A stretch of 64,000 nt of DNA from Pseudalkalibacillus salsuginis (GTDB taxonomy: Bacteria; Bacillota; Bacilli; Bacillales; Fictibacillaceae): assembly GCF_021646685.1 (NCBI RefSeq), contig NZ_JAKJHW010000002.1, positions 372,001 through 436,000 of the forward strand, written 5' to 3'. The notes below the pieces were generated by a model. It worked only from the letters and a program-made list of their open reading frames with translations, was not told where the DNA came from and made no database searches. This document shows, piece by piece, positions 1 through 7,975 of the stretch; position 1 is the first letter of the stretch; each line of letters begins with the position of its first letter. Made by a program: the position numbers and the translations under genes.

Positions 1-34
1 GAAAATACACCAAAACAAATAAGAAGGGGCAAGC

Positions 35-475
35 TTACCCCATATAAACACTGTCACATGTCCCTGCTTCTGGTTCATAATAACAATGATTTTTAAATTG
101 ACCAGAAAAAGGTTGACCGTACCATGTTTGAGGACATGGAGCATATGGATTGAAATACCAAAGAGCAAATTTCGCTGGGTGGTCCCTCCAATAATCCAAA
201 TTCTTCTTTGCTAATCTTTTCTCAGCAGTTCTCGCTCTGTTATAAAATACATTACCCTTTTGAACAGCTTCAAAAGAATAATTCCCTCCTTGTACTTGAT
301 AAATGACTTGAGGAATTGACCTTACATCTCTAAAGTCTAAACAATCCGCTTTAGCACGATTAACAATTACATTACCGACAAATAACATTCCTAGTTTTCC
401 TTCACCCACGGCTTCCGCTCTCATCATCCTCGCCATTAAATCAACATCCGAATTTGTATATTTCACTCTTGGCAT
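35..475 (-). CDS. cwlJ: Spore cortex cell-wall hydrolase CwlJ
   Basis: 146 residues, close to the usual CwlJ length of about 140. It belongs to the SleB/CwlJ hydrolase family, which cuts spore cortex peptidoglycan during germination. The conserved catalytic-type Glu is E21 in the stretch MMRAEAVGEG. The family features N-V-I-V-N-R-A, Y-Q-V-Q-G and W-Y-F-N-P are all present. There is no signal peptide and no peptidoglycan-binding domain, as expected for CwlJ (made in the mother cell and held in the coat) and unlike secreted SleB. The start is ATG with GGGGTGA six bases upstream. No gerQ partner lies next to it in this window. Its presence is the best sign that the organism forms spores. Confidence 0.92.
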   Translation of the reverse strand: MPRVKYTNSDVDLMARMMRAEAVGEGKLGMLFVGNVIVNRAKADCLDFRDVRSIPQVIYQVQGGNYSFEAVQKGNVFYNRARTAEKRLAKKNLDYWRDHPAKFALWYFNPYAPCPQTWYGQPFSGQFKNHCYYEPEAGTCDSVYMG

Positions 476-555
476 TTTTTCACCCCAACAATATTGTATG
501 AAAAAAGCCTACTTTGATGTCATTATTTATTAATGAAGCTAAGGTTTTCCAACAG

Positions 556-616
556 TTGACAGGACACCATATAGTGTCATATTATAAATATATACATTAT
601 GACACCAATTAGTGTC
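556..616 (+). promoter_or_regulatory. Promoter with two palindromic operators for the ArsR operon
   Basis: A TTGACA -35 (556-561) and TATTAT -10 (580-585) are separated by 18 bases. Two near-identical palindromes of the form GACAC-N6-GTGTC lie at 563-578 and 601-616, 38 bases apart. The first fills the -35/-10 spacer and the second lies just past the expected transcription start. This is the arrangement of an autoregulated repressor. The second site overlaps the ATG at 599, which argues that translation starts further down. Confidence 0.75.
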
Positions 617-649
617 CAATTACTAATGAAGATGAGGAGAAGGGTGGAA

Positions 650-985
650 TTGAATAAGAAAAGTGAAACGAGAGATGTTTATACTGCCGTTGCCGATCCT
701 ACACGTCGCAAATTGCTTCAGTTATTGGCTGAAGCTGATGAGTTGCCCCTCCATAAGTTGACAGCGCAATTTCAAATGGGGCGTACAGCGGTTTCTAAAC
801 ATTTAGCGATCTTAAAGGATGCTGATTTAGTAAAAGAGCGGAAAGCCGGACGTGAAACCCGCTTTCGACTTAATGCGGAGCCGCTCAAAGAAATTGAAGA
901 TTGGGTATCGTATTACACGAAATTCTGGAATGAAAGAGCAGAGCTTTTACGTAGATTATTAGAGGAGGAGCAAAATGAAACCTGA
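650..985 (+). CDS. ArsR-family winged-helix repressor (SdpR/YczG-like group)
   Basis: About 111 residues. An ArsR-type winged helix is clear: A-D-P-T-R-R-K-L-L-Q-L-L near the N terminus, then the recognition-helix region F-Q-M-G-R-T-A-V-S-K-H-L-A-I-L and the wing G-R-E-T-R-F-R-L. No metal-binding CVC motif is seen, so it is not a classic metal sensor. The reading frame is open from ATG 599, but AGGAGAAGGG at 635-644 fits the TTG at 650 best, and the 599 start would place coding sequence across an operator. It overlaps the SRPBCC gene by 11 bases. ArsR-SRPBCC-DoxX operons are common in Bacillaceae; the signal sensed is not known here. Confidence 0.9.
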   Translation: MNKKSETRDVYTAVADPTRRKLLQLLAEADELPLHKLTAQFQMGRTAVSKHLAILKDADLVKERKAGRETRFRLNAEPLKEIEDWVSYYTKFWNERAELLRRLLEEEQNET

Positions 986-1382
986 AATTTCATTAGACTT
1001 TGAATTTAGAAGTTCGGTTGAAAAGGTATGGCATGCTTTAACCGATTCAACTATGTTGGCAAAATGGGTCATGGATAACAACTTCAAACCAATCGTTGGC
1101 CACAAATTTCAGTTCCATACGGAGCCGACTAAGCATTGGAATGGTATTGTCGATTCAGAAGTACTCGTTGTGGAGGAGCCTTACAGATTGTCCTATACCT
1201 GGGTTACTGCCGGAGAAAACACAATTGTTACCTGGTCACTGAAAAGAATGGACAATGTTACCCATCTGCATCTCGAGCATACCGGATTCCAGAGCGAGAG
1301 CCTATCGTACAACGGGGCCAAATACGGCTGGGTGAATATGGCCACCCAACTTGAAAAGCTGTTAAGGGATCAAAAAAATTAA
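975..1382 (+). CDS. SRPBCC (AHSA1/CalC-like) domain protein
   Basis: 135 residues forming a single START-like helix-grip fold. It opens with a beta strand (I-S-L-D-F-E-F-R-S-S-V-E-K-V-W-H-A-L-T-D), followed by M-L-A-K-W-V-M and a W near G-H-K-F-Q-F, and ends with the long amphipathic helix G-W-V-N-M-A-T-Q-L-E-K-L-L. These are typical of AHSA1-type SRPBCC proteins, which bind hydrophobic ligands. The start codon lies inside the end of the ArsR gene, so the two are translationally coupled; DoxX follows after 13 bases. The ligand is unknown. An ArsR regulator followed by an SRPBCC protein usually forms one stress- or toxicant-responsive unit, which is inference here. Confidence 0.85.
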   Translation: MKPEISLDFEFRSSVEKVWHALTDSTMLAKWVMDNNFKPIVGHKFQFHTEPTKHWNGIVDSEVLVVEEPYRLSYTWVTAGENTIVTWSLKRMDNVTHLHLEHTGFQSESLSYNGAKYGWVNMATQLEKLLRDQKN

Positions 1383-1395
1383 GGAGGAAAATTCT

Positions 1396-1764
1396 ATGTC
1401 TGTCATTTCCATCATTCTTCAAAGTTTGTTGGCGGCTTATTTTATATTCTCAGGGATCGCAAAGGTCATAGGTGCTAAATACTGGAGTGATATTTTCAAT
1501 GATTTAAAACTACCTCAATGGTTTCGCCTCGTCACAGGCATCGTTCAGTTAATCGGAGCAGCTGCACTTGTCATTGGCTACTGGTATGGATGGGCTGTCG
1601 TATGGGCTGGCATCTGGCTGGGCATTACGATGCTGGCGGCGTGTCTAGCACACTTGAGAGTGAAAGACCCATTCAGCAAAACGGCGCCTGCTATGGTATT
1701 TCTTGTATTAGTCCTTATACTATTCATCATGAATACAAACCATCTGATGCTTCCCCTCTCGTAA
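1396..1764 (+). CDS. DoxX-family membrane protein
   Basis: 122 residues with four predicted transmembrane helices and the DoxX-type start (I-L-Q-S-L-L-A-A-Y-F-I-F-S-G-I-A-K), then L-K-L-P-Q-W-F-R and A-A-L-V-I-G-Y-W. AAGGAGG at 1380-1386 precedes ATG 1396. It is the third gene of the ArsR operon. DoxX proteins are small integral membrane proteins linked to redox or thiol stress in some bacteria; the role here is unknown. The gene ends just before an imperfect inverted repeat around 1780-1830 that may act as a terminator. Confidence 0.87.
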   Translation: MSVISIILQSLLAAYFIFSGIAKVIGAKYWSDIFNDLKLPQWFRLVTGIVQLIGAAALVIGYWYGWAVVWAGIWLGITMLAACLAHLRVKDPFSKTAPAMVFLVLVLILFIMNTNHLMLPLS

Positions 1765-2351
1765 AATCGTTCAATAAAAATCTGACGAAATAGGTTTCCT
1801 CCTGATAAGGGAAAACGCAGGTGATTTCGTTCGTAATTTAATGTCTAAAAACAAGATACTGTGTAATCGACATAACAATCGCCTCGGTTCTATTGACTAT
1901 CAATTTCTCGCTCTATTTCCTGTTTTTTATATTTGTTGAGCGTATTTCAACTTGATAATGTGCTGCTGGTGTTTGTATTGTAAAGAGTGAACCATTCTTG
2001 TCTGAGATACATGTTTAACAGAGAAGATTTCATTGGTTTTAACCAGCTTAATTTTTACCATATATCGTATAATCTTATCTATTTGGCGGCTTCTGAGCGT
2101 TTTCTTGTGGTAAGTAATAAAGAAAAATACCTGAAGTAATATTGCCAGTATGGAATTCATACTCCTGATCTAAATAATGATCATCTAACGTCATCCTGGT
2201 CGTCCGTGTCCCTTTAATCGGTTCTTGTATTCCACACCACCAACATCTATACCTAAAAGTTTATGTACCATTGTACGGATCTTTCTAAATCTGTGACATA
2301 AATGAAAATTATTAAAATGGGAGGCTTAAATGTCTTAGAAAAGGAACAGTT
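1765..2351. other. Intergenic stretch with no convincing gene
   Basis: An imperfect hairpin follows the DoxX gene (about 1780-1830). A 77-codon minus-strand open frame at 1927-2160 and a 46-codon frame crossing it at about 2100-2230 have no recognisable domain, no good ribosome binding site and odd composition. The stretch may be decayed sequence, but no parent gene could be named. Confidence 0.5.
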
Positions 2352-2903
2352 TTAAATTCCTTTGATGTCTCCTATAACTTCAAATGCCCCATTGTTAAAA
2401 TAATGCCCATGGTCGTCGAGTTCCCGGGTAATTACCTGTGGAAGAATTTCTGCGTAATGGTCAAGGTGAGAAAAAGGTACGATTTCATCGTCCCGGCTCT
2501 GGTAAATGAAAATGTGCGATATCTGAGGGAGCCTTGAAACAAAATCATCTTGTAATGTATATTCTTGAGCTTGCCAATCTTCGTCTTTGCCCCAGAATGG
2601 AGCTGCAATCAAAAATAATCCTAAGATGGGTAGTTTACAAGTTTCTTCCGAAAGATATTTCAGCAAAACTGAACCGCCTAAAGAATGACCGATTAAAATC
2701 ACCTCACCGTCCAATGTAGAGAGTTCTTTTTTAATCTGGCCTTTCCAAAGCATATACTCAGGATTTTCTGGGTTAGGCATCTCGGGGTGTGATACGTTAT
2801 ACTCATCACCTAAAGCGTCTTGTAGATATGCAGCCAGGTCGCTGCTTCCCTGGTGAAGACCTTGAGTTCCTGCACTATGTATGAATAACACATTCTTCTT
2901 CAT
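2352..2903 (-). CDS. RBBP9/YdeN-type alpha/beta hydrolase
   Basis: 183 residues from the chosen ATG at 2903, which has AAGGGAG eight bases upstream; an in-frame GTG at 2930 overlaps the preceding gene but has a weaker site. The fold begins with K-N-V-L-F-I-H-S-A-G-T. The nucleophile elbow G-H-S-L-G-G carries the catalytic Ser (S74), the acid is probably the Asp in S-R-D-D-E-I-V-P, and the His lies in D-D-H-G-H-Y-F. This matches the small serine hydrolases of the RBBP9/YdeN group. The substrate is unknown. It is co-transcribed with the DinB-like gene upstream. Confidence 0.88.
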   Translation of the reverse strand: MKKNVLFIHSAGTQGLHQGSSDLAAYLQDALGDEYNVSHPEMPNPENPEYMLWKGQIKKELSTLDGEVILIGHSLGGSVLLKYLSEETCKLPILGLFLIAAPFWGKDEDWQAQEYTLQDDFVSRLPQISHIFIYQSRDDEIVPFSHLDHYAEILPQVITRELDDHGHYFNNGAFEVIGDIKGI

Positions 2904-2926
2904 ACTATATACTCCCTTCTGGTTCT

Positions 2927-3442
2927 TCACCTTTCATTTATACCAAGTGTGCTTTTATCAACACATTCCCTATACCATTTTCGCAATTGATTGATGTGAG
3001 CTTGATGGTACCGGCTATGGTCAGCCATATGCCATATACCCCAGCGAATGGTTGCTTTCTTTCCATCCTCATAAACGACAATTCTATCTAAATCACGTTC
3101 AGTTAATTGGGCACATTCCGATTTAAACATATTAAATACTTTCTTATAATCATTTAAAAGCTCTTGCAGCGGGACATCTTTTATTTTTGGAAGCTGATTG
3201 TTCCTATCCAACATAGGTCCGTATTTCTCCTCCAACGCATGTGGTAAAGGTTCACCTTTTATGCGATAGACCCAAAGGAGGTCCACATAACTTAAATGTT
3301 TTATTAATTGGCCGGTGCTATTAAACTTTCCTTCCGGGCCATGATAATCAACTTCCTGTTGTGACATTCCGGAAGCAATAGCGTTCAACCTTTGAAAATT
3401 TTCTTTTCCAGCAGAGTAGAACATTCCTACAATTGGATCCAT
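2927..3442 (-). CDS. DinB/YfiT-superfamily four-helix metal protein
   Basis: About 171 residues from ATG 3442, chosen because AAAGGTGAT lies six bases before it. DinB-superfamily proteins are four-helix bundles that hold a divalent metal through three His. Here the candidates are the His in Q-L-I-K-H-L-S-Y-V-D and the pair in W-H-M-A-D-H-S-R-Y-H near the C terminus, followed by the family ending H-I-N-Q-L-R-K-W-Y. Some members are thiol transferases that use bacillithiol, which would fit a Bacillus-type host; that role is inferred, not shown. Its stop touches the optional GTG start of the downstream hydrolase, so the two form an operon. Confidence 0.85.
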   Translation of the reverse strand: MDPIVGMFYSAGKENFQRLNAIASGMSQQEVDYHGPEGKFNSTGQLIKHLSYVDLLWVYRIKGEPLPHALEEKYGPMLDRNNQLPKIKDVPLQELLNDYKKVFNMFKSECAQLTERDLDRIVVYEDGKKATIRWGIWHMADHSRYHQAHINQLRKWYRECVDKSTLGINER

Positions 3443-3472
3443 GTTTGAATCACCTTTTAAGTCAAGTATCAA

Positions 3473-3744
3473 TTATACTCCCCCCAAATGGTCTCTTTTT
3501 TAATTCCATAACCAGATATTCTCGGAATAACTTAAGAATTCAATTTAATTCTGGAAAAATCCTCTTTTTCATGGTCCCTATGTTAAAAGAAGCTCTCCTG
3601 ATTTAAATCGTCTACCTGGTTGTTCAATTACGTTTGATAAAGATGTGATGGACATGTTAAATAATCAAGGGATAGACATTTTTATGGAAAGTTTATTCGA
3701 TTTGATTCATACAATTATTGCAATTGATCAATGGGGGGATTCTG
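3473..3744. other. Intergenic stretch with an unassigned open frame
   Basis: A plus-strand frame stays open for some 70 codons from about 3570 to 3780 (including F-D-K-D-V-M-D-M-L and M-E-S-L-F-D-L-I-H). It has no good start and runs into the YmaF-like gene in another frame. It reads like the C-terminal part of a lost protein, but I cannot name the family. Confidence 0.35.
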
Positions 3745-4131
3745 TTGAAGAAGATACCTGTAGCGGGGTTTGTTTATGAATGTGGTGAAAGTAATTCTGA
3801 ATCGGAACATTCGCATGCTATTTACCTGACTCACTGGGATGGAAGGCCTGTCCATGTTCACGAGTTTGAAGGTGTGACCTCTTTTGACGTTGGACACCGC
3901 CACGGATATGAGGGGACGACAGAACCTGCCCCGAGTGGAGTCCAACATTCCCATCGATTTCATACGATTACAACCTTTGATGATGGACATCGGCATGAAA
4001 TAATAGGGGTTACCGGACCGGCTATTCCAGTTCAGGGAGGTGGACACATCCACGAGTTTGAAGGTGAAACCACGGTTGATGGAATGCCGCCACATGAACA
4101 TTCATACAGTGGCAGAACAAGTGTCGACTGA
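3745..4131 (+). CDS. YmaF-like histidine-rich protein
   Basis: 128 residues from the TTG at 3745, which has GGGGGG about seven bases upstream; the frame is open from ATG 3718 but that codon has no ribosome binding site. The protein is strikingly rich in His and built from repeated units of the type H-x-H-x-F-x-G-x-T-x-x-x-x-x-G-H-x-H (four to five units). This matches Bacillus YmaF and related proteins of unknown function. There is no signal peptide. The spaced H-x-H pairs suggest metal binding, perhaps in spores or the envelope; this is inference. A hairpin terminator follows. Confidence 0.8.
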   Translation: MKKIPVAGFVYECGESNSESEHSHAIYLTHWDGRPVHVHEFEGVTSFDVGHRHGYEGTTEPAPSGVQHSHRFHTITTFDDGHRHEIIGVTGPAIPVQGGGHIHEFEGETTVDGMPPHEHSYSGRTSVD

Positions 4132-4171
4132 TTAGAACGACTTAACCTGATGATAAAAGGTCAGCACTCAC

Positions 4172-4217
4172 AAAACCGTCTATTGGTAAAATTGATAGAT
4201 GGTTTTTCTGTATTTTT
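4172..4217 (+). terminator. Intrinsic terminator after the YmaF-like gene
   Basis: Arms AAAACCGTCTAT (4172-4183) and ATAGATGGTTTT (4195-4206) pair with one G-T pair and are followed by a T-rich tract. It lies 40 bases past the stop codon. Confidence 0.75.
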
Positions 4218-4349
4218 TCCAAATATGAATTGTGTCTCTCCCATTAACCCTACTGATTTTTAGATATCCCCTCTATTTGATTTTCCTAATGCAGAAATTT
4301 ATTTAGGGGATTGTTATTCTATTGAAGCGTACTTTAACGAATAAGCCAT

Positions 4350-4463
4350 TTATTCTTCTTCAATGACATCACTTTTTACCAATGTATCATTTATTTGAGT
4401 AATTTCTCTATTCATTAAAAACTTCTCTGTTATTTTTTCTTCTTGATTCCATATTTCTGCCAT
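4350..4463 (-). CDS. Small 37-residue protein at the end of the glycan operon
   Basis: A short frame with a well-placed ribosome binding site (ATAGGAGC, spaced about six bases from ATG 4463). The product begins M-A-E-I-W-N-Q-E-E-K and ends D-V-I-E-E-E; it is acidic and helical, with no membrane segment. It starts 44 bases after the Gfo/Idh/MocA gene in the same orientation. It is either a genuine small protein or the N-terminal stub of a deleted gene. No family is recognised. Confidence 0.45.
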   Translation of the reverse strand: MAEIWNQEEKITEKFLMNREITQINDTLVKSDVIEEE

Positions 4464-4506
4464 TGGTTGCTCCTATCAAATAGAGATTTGTTTACCTTTA
4501 CTCTGA

Positions 4507-5565
4507 TTAAAAGGTTACCTCAATGCCTTTTTCACTAGATTCATAAATACCGCACAATATTTTCATGATTTCCACGCCATCTTCCACTGGACTAATAGGC
4601 ACTTTGTTTTCTAAAACGCACTCGACAAAATGACTAACTTCAGACTCGAATGCTTGGTTAAAATTAAATGTTAGTGAATCAACCTGAGGAGTTACATTTA
4701 GAATGGTATTAAATTTTTCCGAAACGATTTCTAGTGATGGTTCAATTTCTGCCCCACCTTTTTCACCATAGAGCTTTATACTGGTTTCATCTTTTCTAGC
4801 ATGGAGAGAAAAGCTTGCATCCACAAACAGAGAAGCACCATTTTCAAATCGAATAAGTGCATTGGCGGAATCTTCTACATTGTTTTTGCTAGAGTTATAG
4901 TCAGCAGCCTTATAAAAAGAAAGGTTTTCCACATTCGATCGATTCCCTAATTTATGATAAGTATTACCAGTGACAGATTTTACTTTTGGTCTGCCCATTA
5001 GATACCAACATAGATCAATTATATGAACCCCGATATCGATTAACGGACCGCCCCCAGAACGCTCAATATCAGCAAACCAGCCGCCTGGATTTCCCAATCT
5101 GCGAATACAAGATGCTTTTGCATAATAGATTTCTCCTAATTCACCATTATCAATAAACTTTTTCAGTATTTGCGTATTACTAGCGAATCTTCTAACAAAA
5201 CCTACTTGGAGTATTTTACCGCTTTTGTTTACGGTCTCTTCAATTTGTTTTGCCTTCTCCACTGTTGTTGTTAATGGTTTTTCTACTAGTACATGTTTAC
5301 CTGCTTCTAAAGAGGCTATAGTAATTTCAGCATGTGTATTATTCCATGTACAAATACTGACTGCATCAATCTCTGAATCTGCTAGTAAGTCTTGATAGTT
5401 TTTATAATGCTTTTTGGCACCATATTTTTCTGCTTTTTCATTTGCTCTTTGTTCATTCATATCACAAACAGCATAGATTTCTACATCATCATTATTTTTA
5501 TAGGATTCAAAATGCATTTCAGAAATAGAGCCTGCGCCAATTACACCTACTTTTATTTTCCCCAT
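4507..5565 (-). CDS. Gfo/Idh/MocA-family sugar oxidoreductase
   Basis: 352 residues from ATG 5565, preceded by GGAGC. The N-terminal Rossmann domain carries K-V-G-V-I-G-A-G-S-I-S (residues ~4-14) and the family signature V-E-K-P-L-T near residue 95. The C-terminal domain has the catalytic G-G-P-L-I-D-I-G-V-H-I-I-D with the Asp and His used in hydride transfer. Family members oxidise or reduce a sugar hydroxyl with NAD(P). The gene is the last sizeable one in a 25-kb run of glycosidase genes and follows a sugar isomerase by about 20 bases. That pairing suggests it processes a released sugar or makes a keto-glycoside intermediate; the exact substrate cannot be read. Confidence 0.9.
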   Translation of the reverse strand: MGKIKVGVIGAGSISEMHFESYKNNDDVEIYAVCDMNEQRANEKAEKYGAKKHYKNYQDLLADSEIDAVSICTWNNTHAEITIASLEAGKHVLVEKPLTTTVEKAKQIEETVNKSGKILQVGFVRRFASNTQILKKFIDNGELGEIYYAKASCIRRLGNPGGWFADIERSGGGPLIDIGVHIIDLCWYLMGRPKVKSVTGNTYHKLGNRSNVENLSFYKAADYNSSKNNVEDSANALIRFENGASLFVDASFSLHARKDETSIKLYGEKGGAEIEPSLEIVSEKFNTILNVTPQVDSLTFNFNQAFESEVSHFVECVLENKVPISPVEDGVEIMKILCGIYESSEKGIEVTF

Positions 5566-5584
5566 TTTCTTAGCTCCTATCCTT

Positions 5585-6451
5585 TTAAAGTTTCTCCCAA
5601 ATTCTCTTGACATTATCCAATCCTATCTTTGAGCCACGTTTACACTCCTCCAGGCCTTCAAATTCGATGGAAATGTACCCATCATAGCCTGATTGTTTAA
5701 TAACGTTTAGAACATCATATAAATGAATATCACCATGACCAGTAATTGCTCCTCTTAAATAATTACCTGAAGCAGTTTGGAACCATCCTTCACCTGGATG
5801 ATAAGAAGAAGCAGGTCGAAAGTAAAAGTCTTTCGTATGAACCATTGATGCATAGGCAATATTTTTCTTCACGGCTGCAACTGGATCTTCGTCCACACAC
5901 AGGAAATTCCCAATATCAAGTGTCGTTTTAAAATTATGTCTGTCTACATTCTCGATTAACCGCTGAATCCTGTCACTTGCCTGAACATAGAAACCGTGAT
6001 TTTCCACACTTGTTACAATGCCATATTGCGCTGCATAATCAGCTATTTTTTGGCAAGCTTCTGTTAATCTCGGTAAATCCAGTTCAAATTGTTTAATGGT
6101 TGCCTCTTGAGCAGGCTTAAAAGCTACATCATGTCTCATCAGCTTTACACCTAATTGATTTGCAATATCAACTTCTTTTTTTACTCTAACCATTTCTTGT
6201 TCAACTACTTCCTTATTACCTTTCAGGAAGTCAGCACCAATCGCATAGTTTGAAATTTCAATACTTGCTTCTTCTGCTTTTTGAAGAATCTCTTCTATTA
6301 ACCCTGGGTTATCCGTCAAGCTAAAACCCATTGGCACAAGCTCAATATGCTCGCCGCCCTGATCAGCCGTCCATTGAATAGCATCCAAAATCGTCATTTC
6401 CCCAGAGTTTATTGCTCCTGCTAAACTGTAGGAACTTATACCAAGCTTCAC
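5585..6451 (-). CDS. TIM-barrel sugar isomerase/epimerase (copy A)
   Basis: 288 residues of the xylose-isomerase-like/AP-endonuclease-2 TIM barrel. The GTG start at 6451 has GGAGGG six bases upstream. Metal-ligand features are visible: E in S-V-E-N-H-G, D and N in T-T-L-D-I-G-N-F, H-T-K-D-F-Y, and the C-terminal Glu in I-S-I-E-F-E-G. The protein closely resembles the product of 7976-8848, so the two are paralogs flanking the GH29 gene. Members isomerise or epimerise sugars, and some cleave keto-glycosides. It sits 20 bases before the dehydrogenase gene and probably acts with it. Confidence 0.87.
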   Translation of the reverse strand: MKLGISSYSLAGAINSGEMTILDAIQWTADQGGEHIELVPMGFSLTDNPGLIEEILQKAEEASIEISNYAIGADFLKGNKEVVEQEMVRVKKEVDIANQLGVKLMRHDVAFKPAQEATIKQFELDLPRLTEACQKIADYAAQYGIVTSVENHGFYVQASDRIQRLIENVDRHNFKTTLDIGNFLCVDEDPVAAVKKNIAYASMVHTKDFYFRPASSYHPGEGWFQTASGNYLRGAITGHGDIHLYDVLNVIKQSGYDGYISIEFEGLEECKRGSKIGLDNVKRIWEKL

Positions 6452-6488
6452 TAATAGCCCTCCATTTTACCTGAATTACACACTAACT

Positions 6489-6502
6489 AGACAACGCTTT
6501 CA
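6489..6502 (-). promoter_or_regulatory. Possible cre site (CcpA) before isomerase copy A
   Basis: On the minus strand it reads TGAAAGCGTTGTCT, matching the cre consensus TGWAANCGNTNWCA at 13 of 14 positions (last base differs). It lies 38 bases before the isomerase start, between two genes of the operon. No strong promoter was seen around it, so an internal promoter or a roadblock are both possible. Confidence 0.4.
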
Positions 6503-6535
6503 CATATTCTTATGCCTTGTTAAAACGATGATTAA

Positions 6536-7909
6536 TTATGTTAGACTAAATACATGAGCGATCGGAGTATTACCTTCCTTTTCCGCCATTTTTGGCATTC
6601 TTACAGAAACCCCTCCATCCATCTGATTAAATTCAAGATGTTCTTCACCGCCAAGCATATCTATTCGGCATACCTTTTCAGGATAAGGAATGTAAACATA
6701 TTCATCCATATAACGATCATCTTTGCTTTGATATAATCGGAAGCAGTAAGCTGTTTCACCCTTTCTTGTAAAAGCAAAATCGTCTTTAAAATAAGGTGCA
6801 CAAATACGTGTCCCATACACAGCTTCACCGTTAACTTTCAACCAAGCTCCAAGCTCTTTCATCCTTTTCATTGCTCCCTCAGGTAGGCGTCCATCAGGTT
6901 GTGGCGGCACATTTAGAGCAAGATTTCCACCTTTAGATATGATTTCAATCAACGTGTGTACAATTTCCCGTGTAGACTTATACTTATCCTCATATTTAAA
7001 AGAAAAAGAGGTCCCTATTGTGATACAGCTTTCCCATGGCACATTCATCGGACCGTCAGGAATTGTCTGTTCGGGGGTAATGTAGTTTTCAAACTCCCCT
7101 CCTATAGTACGGTCAGCTGTAATTAACCAAGGCTGTATTTCACGTGTTCTTTCCACTACTTCTCCGAGGCGGATATCCTGTTTTCCTTTACCAACCCAGC
7201 CTGCATCTAACCACAGTACGTCAATTCGACCGTATTTGGACATTAGTTCCAAAATCTGATTATGTGTAAAGGCTACAAACTTTTCCCACAACCATGGATA
7301 TTCATCTGGATCATAAGAGGGTCCGCGCCACATTTCCTTGCCCCGAGCCATGCCAGGAGCCCAATAGTAAGGTGTATGCCAATCTGCTTTAGAAAAATAT
7401 GCTGCAATACTCAAGCCCTTTTCACGAAAAGCATCAAAAACGTGCTTACATATATCAGCATACTTATGACTGTGAAAAGGACAATCTGAAGAAGTAATAC
7501 GATAATCCGTCTCTTTCGTGTCCCACATACTAAAGCCATCATGATGTTTCGTCGTAAAAATTAAATATTTAAAACCGCCTTCTGCAGCTAAGTCAGCCCA
7601 AACTTCCGGTTGGAATCGAATGGGGTTAAAGGTTTTATTTAGATTAAAATATTGTCGCTTGAATTCCTCGCCATCATCTTCCCAGTCGATATCTGTGCGA
7701 GACCAATCGGCATCTTCATCACTTAAAGCCCACGATTCCACAACACCAAGCTGAGAATAAGGCCCCCAGTGCATCATCAAGGCTAGTTTTTGATTCTTAA
7801 ACCATTCCAAACGTTCCAATATCAAAGGATCTTTTGGTTTAAACCATTTCTCTTCTGCACTATAATTATGGGCACCATGATTGACTTCCTGGTCTTTCAA
7901 TTCTGTCAT
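6536..7909 (-). CDS. GH29 alpha-L-fucosidase
   Basis: 457 residues without a signal peptide, so it acts inside the cell. GH29 features are clear: M-M-H-W-G-P-Y-S near residue 45, T-T-K-H-H-D-G-F-S-M-W-D near 120, and R-I-D-V-L-W-L-D-A-G-W with the nucleophile Asp at D235. The C-terminal beta-sandwich is short. The family removes alpha-L-fucose with retention of configuration. It lies between the two isomerase paralogs and downstream of alpha-mannosidases, which suggests the substrate is a fucosylated mannose-containing glycan. Divergent GH29 members can accept other sugars, so specificity is not certain. Confidence 0.88.
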   Translation of the reverse strand: MTELKDQEVNHGAHNYSAEEKWFKPKDPLILERLEWFKNQKLALMMHWGPYSQLGVVESWALSDEDADWSRTDIDWEDDGEEFKRQYFNLNKTFNPIRFQPEVWADLAAEGGFKYLIFTTKHHDGFSMWDTKETDYRITSSDCPFHSHKYADICKHVFDAFREKGLSIAAYFSKADWHTPYYWAPGMARGKEMWRGPSYDPDEYPWLWEKFVAFTHNQILELMSKYGRIDVLWLDAGWVGKGKQDIRLGEVVERTREIQPWLITADRTIGGEFENYITPEQTIPDGPMNVPWESCITIGTSFSFKYEDKYKSTREIVHTLIEIISKGGNLALNVPPQPDGRLPEGAMKRMKELGAWLKVNGEAVYGTRICAPYFKDDFAFTRKGETAYCFRLYQSKDDRYMDEYVYIPYPEKVCRIDMLGGEEHLEFNQMDGGVSVRMPKMAEKEGNTPIAHVFSLT

Positions 7910-7975
7910 CCTATTTCATTCCTTTCATCCATTGGATCTATGAATATCTTGATCTCAATAAATTACTTTTTAGAA

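Noticed and set aside
599-649. ATG at 599 as start of the ArsR gene
   Set aside because: It has no ribosome binding site and lies across the second operator and close to the predicted transcription start; TTG 650 has AGGAGAAGGG at the right distance.
1927-2160. 77-codon minus-strand open frame
   Set aside because: No domain, no ribosome binding site, and Lys/His-rich random-looking content; left as unassigned intergenic sequence.
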